Positions 57,885 to 64,000 of a DNA stretch of 64,000 nt are shown piece after piece. Both the position numbers and the translations under genes were made by a program. Below the pieces are notes generated by a model, which saw only the letters and a program-made list of their open reading frames with translations, was not told the DNA's origin and ran no database searches. The DNA comes from Acinetobacter bouvetii DSM 14964 = CIP 107468 (GTDB lineage: Bacteria; Pseudomonadota; Gammaproteobacteria; Pseudomonadales; Moraxellaceae), in assembly GCF_000368865.1 (NCBI RefSeq), contig NZ_KB849725.1:490082-554081 (forward strand), written 5' to 3'. The first letter of the stretch is position 1, and each line of letters opens with the position of its first letter.

Positions 57885-58316
57885 ATGGCTATCGAACGTA
57901 CTTTATCTATCGTTAAACCAGACGCAGTTGCTAAAAACCACATCGGCGACATTTTTGCTCGTTTCGAAAAAGCGGGTCTTCAAATCGTTGCAACTAAAAT
58001 GAAACACTTGACTCAAGCTGAAGCTGAAGGCTTCTACGCTGAGCACAAAGAACGCGGTTTCTTTGCTGACTTAGTTGCATTCATGACTTCTGGTCCAGTT
58101 GTTGTTTCAGTCCTTGAAGGCGAAAACGCAGTTCTTGCTCACCGTGACATCCTTGGCGCAACTAACCCTAAAGAAGCTGCTCCAGGCACAATCCGCGCTG
58201 ACTTCGCTGTAAGCATCGACGAAAACGCTGCTCACGGTTCTGACTCTGTAGCATCTGCTGACCGTGAAGTTAACTACTTCTTCGCTCAAACTGAGATTGC
58301 TCCGCGTACTCGTTAA
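57885..58316 (+). CDS. ndk: Nucleoside-diphosphate kinase
   Basis: Ndk equilibrates nucleoside di- and triphosphates through a phosphohistidine. The 143-aa protein has [14 protein letters not shown] and the active-site His in NAAHGSDS. It heads the conserved ndk-rlmN-pilF-rodZ-ispG-hisS-yfgM order, separated from rlmN by its own terminator. AAGGAG is a strong ribosome binding site. Confidence 0.97.
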   Translation: MAIERTLSIVKPDAVAKNHIGDIFARFEKAGLQIVATKMKHLTQAEAEGFYAEHKERGFFADLVAFMTSGPVVVSVLEGENAVLAHRDILGATNPKEAAPGTIRADFAVSIDENAAHGSDSVASADREVNYFFAQTEIAPRTR

Positions 58317-58331
58317 TTCGAAGTATTCAAG

Positions 58332-58367
58332 CCAGATAAGTGTTATCATGCTTATCTGGTTTTTTTA
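58332..58367 (+). terminator. Terminator of ndk
   Basis: Perfect 9-bp stem CCAGATAAG/CTTATCTGG (58332-58340, 58351-58359), 10-base loop, then eight T. Confidence 0.9.
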
Positions 58368-58439
58368 TTTCCTGAATAAAACTTTGCTCGTTTATTGAGC
58401 TTCTCCTTTCATCTTTAGACATGGTTTAGGTAATTACAC

Positions 58440-59675
58440 ATGAGTACTGAAGTAGTCTCTGTCTCTGCGGTTTCGGCTGAACAGCAGCAATCTCCATCCG
58501 CTCCTGCGCAGCAAACAGCTGTGGAGAAAGTGAATTTACTCGGCATGTCGCGTCCGCAAATGGAAAAATTCTTCGAAGACATGGGTGAGAAGAAATTCCG
58601 TGCAGGACAGGTGATGAAATGGATTCATCAGTTCTTTGTGACTGATTTTGCTGAAATGACCAATATTTCGGGCAAGTTGCGTGAAAAATTAGAAAAAATT
58701 TGTGAAATTAAAGCGCCGGAAGTGGTACATAAAAACTATTCTAAAGACGGCACCCGCAAATGGGTGTTCCGTGTCGGCGATGGCGAAGGTTCATTGGTTG
58801 AGACTGTGCTGATTCCAGCTGAGCATCGCAGCGGCTTGCGCCGTACCTTATGCATTTCTTCACAAGTGGGCTGTGCGCTGGACTGTTCATTCTGTTCGAC
58901 GGGCAAGCAAGGTTTTCAGCGTGATTTGAGCCAAGCGGAAATTATTGGCCAGCTGTGGATGGCCAACTATTCTTATATGGAAGATGTGCCTGTACTTGAG
59001 CGTGAACGTTCGGTAACCAATGTGGTGATGATGGGCATGGGTGAGCCGCTGCTGAACTATGATGCCGTGCTGAACTCTATGCGTACCATGCTGGATGACT
59101 TTGCTTATGGCATGTCGAAGCGCCGTGTAACGCTGTCAACTTCAGGTGTCGTACCGAAGATTGATCAGATGGTGAAAGATATTGATGTTGCACTGGCTAT
59201 CTCACTGCATGCGCCGAACGATGAATTACGTAATGAACTCGTGCCAATCAATAAAAAGTATCCATTGGAGCAGCTGATTGCTGCATGTCAGCGCTATATC
59301 GCTAAAGACGGCAATGAAAGTTCACGCAAACACGTCACCATTGAATATGTGATGCTGGATGGCGTCAATGACTATCCTGAACATGCACAGCAAATGATTA
59401 AGCTACTGAAAAACCTGCCAAGCAAAATTAATTTAATTCCATTTAATCCATTTCCGCATGCGCCATATGGCCGCTCGAGCCGTAACCGGATTATTTCTTT
59501 CCAAAAAACTTTGTCTGATGCCGGTTTTGTGTGTACGATTCGTCAGACACGCGGCGATGATATTGATGCTGCGTGCGGACAGCTTGTGGGGCAAGTTGCA
59601 GACCGTACCCGCCGTGCAGAACAGTGGAAGAAAAAAGTGGCGCAGCAAAATGAGATTCTGCGTTCGCAAGGATAA
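58440..59675 (+). CDS. rlmN: Dual-specificity RNA methyltransferase RlmN
   Basis: RlmN is a radical-SAM enzyme that makes 2-methyladenosine at A2503 of 23S rRNA and at A37 of some tRNAs. The 411-aa protein has the CxxxCxxC cluster motif [11 protein letters not shown] and [11 protein letters not shown] and the later [13 protein letters not shown] segment. The N-terminal 20 residues are Ser/Ala/Gln-rich. ATG 58440 has a poor ribosome binding site. Followed after 15 bases by pilF. Confidence 0.96.
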   Translation: MSTEVVSVSAVSAEQQQSPSAPAQQTAVEKVNLLGMSRPQMEKFFEDMGEKKFRAGQVMKWIHQFFVTDFAEMTNISGKLREKLEKICEIKAPEVVHKNYSKDGTRKWVFRVGDGEGSLVETVLIPAEHRSGLRRTLCISSQVGCALDCSFCSTGKQGFQRDLSQAEIIGQLWMANYSYMEDVPVLERERSVTNVVMMGMGEPLLNYDAVLNSMRTMLDDFAYGMSKRRVTLSTSGVVPKIDQMVKDIDVALAISLHAPNDELRNELVPINKKYPLEQLIAACQRYIAKDGNESSRKHVTIEYVMLDGVNDYPEHAQQMIKLLKNLPSKINLIPFNPFPHAPYGRSSRNRIISFQKTLSDAGFVCTIRQTRGDDIDAACGQLVGQVADRTRRAEQWKKKVAQQNEILRSQG

Positions 59676-59690
59676 TAAAGAGGCCGTCAA

Positions 59691-60497
59691 TTGAGAACCT
59701 TAACGTATAAATTTGCTTTGATGACATCTTTCTGCCTGTCGGCGGCAGTGCTGACTGCGTGTCAGACACCGGATTCGCTGGGAAAAAAAGATCCGGAAAA
59801 AGCAGCCAAGGTGCGTACTCAATTGGCTGTAGAGTATATTAAATCTGGAGATTTGGACGCTGCTAAGCGTGCTCTGGATCAATCCTTGGAAACGAATCCG
59901 CGGGATGCGCAAGCCAATATGATGATGGGCGTTTTATTGCAGCAGGAAGGCAGTAAGCTGAATCTGGAGAAAGCCGATGGTTATTTCCGGCGCGCCATTT
60001 CTCTGGAGCCAAAAAATGCGCAAGCGCGTAACAACTATGGTACGTATTTATATCAAGTTGGGCGCTATAATGAGGCGCTCGAGCAGTTGGTCATTGCTGG
60101 CGCCACATTAGGCTATGATCAGCGCTCCAGATCGCTTGAAAACGCAGGCCGAATTTACTTGAAACTGGACGATGTTGCGAATGCTGAAAAAACATTCAAA
60201 AAGGCTTTGCAAGCCAATCGTGATTCTTATGTTTCAATGCTAGAGTTGGCAGAAATTTTTTATTTGAACCAGCAAACCGCTGCCGCAACGCAAATGTATG
60301 AACAGTTCGTACGTGCCGTGGGGCAGCAGAACCAAAGCGCTCGCGCGCTTTGGCTTGGTATGCGCATCGCACGTGCGAATGGGGACAAAATGGGGATGCA
60401 GGTGCTGGTAAACCAGCTTCGCGCGCTTTACCCGGAAAGCCCTGAATACCAGCGTTATTTGCAATTACAGTACAGTACTGAGGCCGTATGGAAGTAA
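59691..60497 (+). CDS. pilF: Type IV pilus biogenesis/stability lipoprotein PilF (PilW)
   Basis: PilF is an outer-membrane lipoprotein with TPR repeats that guides assembly of the PilQ secretin. The 268-aa product has lipobox LTAC (Cys24) and six TPR-like units (for example AKRALDQSLETNPRDAQANM and ARNNYGTYLYQVGRYNEAL). TTG 59691 is chosen: AGAGG lies 8 bases before it, and this start gives a basic n-region, whereas ATG 59721 would leave none. It overlaps rodZ by 10 bases. Confidence 0.9.
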   Translation: MRTLTYKFALMTSFCLSAAVLTACQTPDSLGKKDPEKAAKVRTQLAVEYIKSGDLDAAKRALDQSLETNPRDAQANMMMGVLLQQEGSKLNLEKADGYFRRAISLEPKNAQARNNYGTYLYQVGRYNEALEQLVIAGATLGYDQRSRSLENAGRIYLKLDDVANAEKTFKKALQANRDSYVSMLELAEIFYLNQQTAAATQMYEQFVRAVGQQNQSARALWLGMRIARANGDKMGMQVLVNQLRALYPESPEYQRYLQLQYSTEAVWK

Positions 60498-61276
60498 ATC
60501 CTAATTCACCGCAATCGAATCCTTCGAGCGCAGCTCCCAATGCGTTAGGAAATGTTCAGCGTCCAGGTGAGTACTTGCGCCAAATCCGCATGACTCAAAA
60601 GCTTGAGCTGGATGATGCGGCGAAGGAATTGAATATTCCTGTAAAAACCCTAACAGCGCTGGAGCAGGACGAATATAAAACTCTGCCGGAAGCAACGTTC
60701 ATTAAGGGCTATTACCGTATTTATGCTAAATACTTAAAAGTGGACGCAACCAGTATTATTCAGCGTTTTGATGATATTTACGCTAACGATACCGGCATGC
60801 TGCCGAACCATGCATTAAATAACTCCCCAATCCGGATTATGGGCAAGCTGCCGGGTTCAAACCGTGACCGCAACCGCAAGTGGATGAAGCGCGGCCTGAT
60901 CGCAGTGGCGGTGATTGCCGTGCTGGCTGTTTTGGTGTCTGTTGTTCAGAACATGTCGGGCAGTAAAGATGCGGCAGTGGCTGATGCGCAAGCGCAGCCT
61001 GAAGTGCAGGTCATGAGTGCTGGCGGCGCTGCGTCTGCTTCAGGGGATCAATTGAGTTTGAACTTCAGCCGTCCAACATCGGTGAATATTGTCGATTCCA
61101 CAGGTAAAGTTCTTGCCACTGGCCGCCAGTCATCTGCACTGAGCCTGAATGGTGAGGCGCCATTCCAAATCCGTCTGGATGATGCGGAAGCTGTGTCATT
61201 AAGTTTAAATAATGAAAGTATTTCATTGTCGCCATATACCGTAAACGGCAAAGCTGACTTCCGTTTATCTCGTTAA
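60488..61276 (+). CDS. rodZ: Cell-shape protein RodZ
   Basis: RodZ is a bitopic membrane protein that links MreB to the elongation machinery. The 262-aa protein has an N-terminal helix-turn-helix-type domain (GEYLRQIRMTQKLELDDAAKELNIP, about 27-95), one membrane helix at about 137-157 (LIAVAVIAVLAVLVSVV) and a periplasmic DUF4115-like domain at the end. Starts inside pilF; ispG follows 22 bases later. An operon is likely. Confidence 0.88.
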   Translation: MEVNPNSPQSNPSSAAPNALGNVQRPGEYLRQIRMTQKLELDDAAKELNIPVKTLTALEQDEYKTLPEATFIKGYYRIYAKYLKVDATSIIQRFDDIYANDTGMLPNHALNNSPIRIMGKLPGSNRDRNRKWMKRGLIAVAVIAVLAVLVSVVQNMSGSKDAAVADAQAQPEVQVMSAGGAASASGDQLSLNFSRPTSVNIVDSTGKVLATGRQSSALSLNGEAPFQIRLDDAEAVSLSLNNESISLSPYTVNGKADFRLSR

Positions 61277-61298
61277 TGGCTAGGGGTAGAGTGAAATA

Positions 61299-62414
61299 AT
61301 GATTGTAAATCCAATTCAACGCCGTCCAACTCGAAAAATCCGTGTCGGTTCTGTCTATGTGGGCGGAGATGCCCCGATCAGCATTCAAAGCATGACCAAT
61401 ACAGAAACCTGCGATGTTGATGCGACCGTGGCGCAAATTCAGCGCTGCGCGGATGTCGGTGCCGATATAATGCGTGTTTCTGTACCGAGTATGGAAGCGG
61501 CTGAAGCTTTTGGCGAGATTCGCAAACGTGTCACTGTACCGTTAGTTGCAGACATTCACTTCGACTATAAAATTGCGCTGCGTGTCGCTGATTTAGGCGC
61601 AGATTGCCTGCGCATCAACCCCGGCAATATTGGTTCAGAAGCGAAAATCCGCGAAGTGGTGGCGGCTGCCCGCCATAATGATATTTCTATGCGGATTGGC
61701 GTGAATGCGGGTTCTTTAGAAAAAGATATTCAGAAAAAATATGGCGAGCCGACAGGGCAGGCATTGCTGGAATCCGCCATGCGCCATATTGATATTCTGG
61801 ACCGCTTAGATTTTCAGGAATTTAAAATTTCAGTCAAAGCATCGAATGTCTTTTTAACCATGGATGCCTACCGCTTGCTGTCGGCGCAAATTGACAATCC
61901 ATTGCATCTGGGTGTGACTGAGGCTGGTGTTTACCGTACAGGCTCCGTGAAGTCTGCCATCGCTTTAGGCGGCCTGCTGATGGAAGGCATAGGCGATACC
62001 ATGCGCATCTCGCTTGCGGCCGAGCCGGAAGAAGAAGTCAAAATCGGTTTTGATATTTTAAAATCACTGGGACTGCGTTCAAACGGCATTAACTTTATTG
62101 CCTGTCCAAGCTGCTCACGCCAGGAATTTAATGTCATTAAAGTGATGCAGGCCTTGGAAGAGCGTTTGGAAGATGTGCGCACGCCCATGAATGTCTCAGT
62201 GATTGGCTGCAAAGTGAATGGCCCGGGCGAAGCCAAAGAAGCCGATATTGGCGTGGTAGGTGCAAGTCCGCGTTCACTGGTGTATCGTAATGGCGAGAAA
62301 AGTCATTTAATTGACACAAATCAGTTGGTTGATGAAATCGAAACGATGGTTCGTCAACGAGTTAAGGCGCTTGAAGAAGCAAAATCTAAAGAAATTATAC
62401 GCAGTAAATCATGA
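61299..62414 (+). CDS. ispG: 4-hydroxy-3-methylbut-2-en-1-yl diphosphate synthase (flavodoxin)
   Basis: IspG makes HMBPP in the MEP isoprenoid pathway with a [4Fe-4S] cluster. The 371-aa protein has [20 protein letters not shown], and cluster cysteines in [12 protein letters not shown] and [11 protein letters not shown]. It overlaps hisS by four bases (ATGA). Confidence 0.97.
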   Translation: MIVNPIQRRPTRKIRVGSVYVGGDAPISIQSMTNTETCDVDATVAQIQRCADVGADIMRVSVPSMEAAEAFGEIRKRVTVPLVADIHFDYKIALRVADLGADCLRINPGNIGSEAKIREVVAAARHNDISMRIGVNAGSLEKDIQKKYGEPTGQALLESAMRHIDILDRLDFQEFKISVKASNVFLTMDAYRLLSAQIDNPLHLGVTEAGVYRTGSVKSAIALGGLLMEGIGDTMRISLAAEPEEEVKIGFDILKSLGLRSNGINFIACPSCSRQEFNVIKVMQALEERLEDVRTPMNVSVIGCKVNGPGEAKEADIGVVGASPRSLVYRNGEKSHLIDTNQLVDEIETMVRQRVKALEEAKSKEIIRSKS

Positions 62415-63706
62415 GTTCAATTGTCGCAATTAAAGGTTTTAACGATATCCTCCCTACGCAAACACCTGCGTGGAGACGTCTCGAGCAGCATTTAGCATCT
62501 TTAATGGATGCTTACGGCTATCAGCAAATCCGTCTGCCGATTGTTGAACAGACCAATCTGTTTAAACGCTCTATCGGTGATGCAACGGATATCGTTGAAA
62601 AAGAAATGTATACCTTCTTAGATAAAGGCAACCCGCCTGAGTCTTTGACTTTGCGCCCAGAAGGCACAGCAGGCTGTGTACGCGCTATGCTGGAACATAA
62701 TCTGCTTCGCGGCGCTGCGCCGCGTGTCTGGTATGTGGGGCCGATGTTCCGCTATGAAAAGCCGCAGAAGGGCCGTTACCGCCAGTTCCATCAGTTTGGT
62801 GTGGAAACCTTTGGCGTGTCTACACCAGATCAGGATGCAGAACTGATTTTGATGACAGCGCGCTTATGGAAACGCATGGGCGTAGCGGATAAAGTGCAGC
62901 TGGAACTGAATACTTTAGGTGAGTCTGATGAGCGCGCAGCTTACCGTGCAGCTTTGGTTGAATTCTTAGAATCACACAAAGCTGATTTAGATGAAGATTC
63001 ACAGCGCCGTTTGACTACAAACCCATTGCGTATTTTGGATTCAAAAGATGCCAAAACACAGCAAATTTTAGAAAGTGCGCCAAAACTGCATGATTTTATG
63101 GGTGAAGATACCATGAATCACTTTGCGCAATTGCAGCAGTATTTGATGGATGCTGGCGTAAAATTTGTGATTAATCAAAAATTGGTTCGCGGTTTAGATT
63201 ATTACAACAAAACAGTCTTTGAATGGACGACCACTTTATTGGGTTCGCAAGGCACTGTTTGTGCAGGCGGACGCTATGACGGTTTGGTCGGCCAGCTCAA
63301 AGGAAAGGCGGATCAAACTGTCCCTGCTGTTGGTTTTGCGATGGGCATGGAGCGTTTACTGCTGCTTCTTGAGCAAGTGGAAGACCATACGCCAGTGTGT
63401 GACTGTGAAATCTTCTTGGTGTCTGATCCGGCTACGCAAGGCAAAGCGCTGGTATTGGCAGAGCAGATCCGTGACCAGTTTGAAAATGCAAACAGCGCCA
63501 TCCGCCTCAAAGTCGGTTCACAGGGGTCAATGAAGTCGCAAATGAAAAAAGCGGATCAGGCGGGCGCGTTGTTTGCGGTCATCTTTGGTGAGCGTGAACA
63601 GGAAGCACAGCAGGTTCTAGTTAAGGAATTGGCCACTGCAGAACAGGCTGAAGTTGCGGTAGGCGGTTTTGTGCCGTTTATCATTGAAAAACTTTCTTCA
63701 AAATAA
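62411..63706 (+). CDS. hisS: Histidyl-tRNA synthetase
   Basis: HisRS charges tRNA-His. The 431-aa class II synthetase has motif 2 [18 protein letters not shown], the histidine loop [13 protein letters not shown] and motif 3-like [11 protein letters not shown] 62411 overlaps the ispG stop. The next gene, yfgM, begins 30 bases after its stop. Confidence 0.97.
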   Translation: MSSIVAIKGFNDILPTQTPAWRRLEQHLASLMDAYGYQQIRLPIVEQTNLFKRSIGDATDIVEKEMYTFLDKGNPPESLTLRPEGTAGCVRAMLEHNLLRGAAPRVWYVGPMFRYEKPQKGRYRQFHQFGVETFGVSTPDQDAELILMTARLWKRMGVADKVQLELNTLGESDERAAYRAALVEFLESHKADLDEDSQRRLTTNPLRILDSKDAKTQQILESAPKLHDFMGEDTMNHFAQLQQYLMDAGVKFVINQKLVRGLDYYNKTVFEWTTTLLGSQGTVCAGGRYDGLVGQLKGKADQTVPAVGFAMGMERLLLLLEQVEDHTPVCDCEIFLVSDPATQGKALVLAEQIRDQFENANSAIRLKVGSQGSMKSQMKKADQAGALFAVIFGEREQEAQQVLVKELATAEQAEVAVGGFVPFIIEKLSSK

Positions 63707-63736
63707 GTCAGAAAACATAAGGAAAAGGATCGACAG

Positions 63737-64000
63737 ATGAACGCATTAAGTGATGATGAACAACTTGATAATTTAAAATCTTTCTCTAAAAAATATGGTT
63801 CGGCCATTATTAGCGGGATTTTAATTGCGTTGATTGCCTTTTTCGGATGGGAATATTGGCAGAAGAAAACTTTGGCTGAGTCACAGACGGCGACGGCTAA
63901 AGTGCAGCAGTTGATGGACAGCGCTAAATCAGCGCAGGGCGATGCATTTTCGCAGCTGTCCACATCTGCGGACAGCATCATGAAAGAAGCGCCAGATTCT
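63737..64000 (+). CDS. yfgM: YfgM family protein (3' end outside window)
   Basis: YfgM is a single-span inner-membrane protein with a periplasmic TPR-like domain that works with the chaperone PpiD at the Sec translocon. The first 88 codons are visible: an acidic DDEQLDNLKSFSKKYG cytoplasmic start, one helix (AIISGILIALIAFFGWEYW), then the start of the helical periplasmic part. AAGGA is upstream of ATG 63737. The rest runs off the window. Confidence 0.9.
   Translation, partial: MNALSDDEQLDNLKSFSKKYGSAIISGILIALIAFFGWEYWQKKTLAESQTATAKVQQLMDSAKSAQGDAFSQLSTSADSIMKEAPDS

Overview
The window looks like ordinary chromosome of an Acinetobacter-type gammaproteobacterium (Moraxellaceae). The evidence is conserved gene order (clpP-clpX; leuS-lptE-holA; rhodanese-grxC-secB; ndk-rlmN-pilF-rodZ-ispG-hisS-yfgM), a class I fumarase, a linked ackA-pta pair, one ilvI-ilvH-ilvC run, thin-pilus chaperone/usher genes, and moderate GC with AT-rich intergenic spacers. 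No tRNA, rRNA, CRISPR array or prophage was seen. The genus is inferred from gene content and order, not from a marker search.

Layout, left to right. 1-3,900: clpP (5' end cut) and clpX, a DUF2846-type lipoprotein and a secreted DUF2059-like protein. 3,900-7,650: class I fumarase, a four-repeat PhoB-box array with a 29-codon membrane-peptide ORF beside it, a SAM methyltransferase and two damaged LysE-type exporters. 7,650-13,200: pta and ackA, a decayed membrane gene, and proA. 13,400-17,100: an RhlA-like alpha/beta hydrolase carrying a PilZ-like tail, an LCM-type methyltransferase and nagZ. 17,100-22,900: tail-specific protease prc, an MHYT-GGDEF-EAL cyclic-di-GMP protein and a wrecked IS5-family element. 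22,900-34,200: prfC, two related lipoproteins with a TatD-type nuclease, fabI, secB-grxC-rhodanese, rsgA, orn, tcdA and a Sel1-repeat protein. 34,300-45,000: macA-macB-outer-membrane-factor efflux operon, bacteriohemerythrin, holA, lptE, leuS and a DUF4124 protein. 45,000-50,400: ilvI-ilvH-ilvC and a secreted XAC2610-like protein. 50,400-55,500: a four-gene pilus operon behind about 970 bp of AT-rich DNA with a perfect CRP/Vfr consensus site. 55,500-57,500: a glycosyltransferase-PAP2 phosphatase pair behind a PhoB-like box. 57,500-64,000: iscX, ndk, rlmN, pilF, rodZ, ispG, hisS and the start of yfgM.

Most genes are core: protein quality control and export (clpXP, prc, secB), ribosome and RNA maintenance (rsgA, orn, prfC, rlmN, tcdA), central and amino-acid metabolism, and envelope building (fabI, lptE, nagZ, rodZ, ispG). 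The accessory content clusters around surface and lipid biology and cyclic-di-GMP.

The signals most worth following are: (1) two separate PhoB-box-like arrays, one next to an unannotated 29-aa single-span membrane peptide, the other in front of a glycosyltransferase plus phosphatidic-acid-phosphatase-type enzyme, which together look like a phosphate-starvation lipid-remodelling module; (2) an RhlA-like hydrolase fused to a PilZ-like domain; (3) a compact pilus operon with a CRP/Vfr site and an intercistronic hairpin; (4) a recurrent extended -10 promoter with a GC-rich discriminator upstream of several housekeeping genes.
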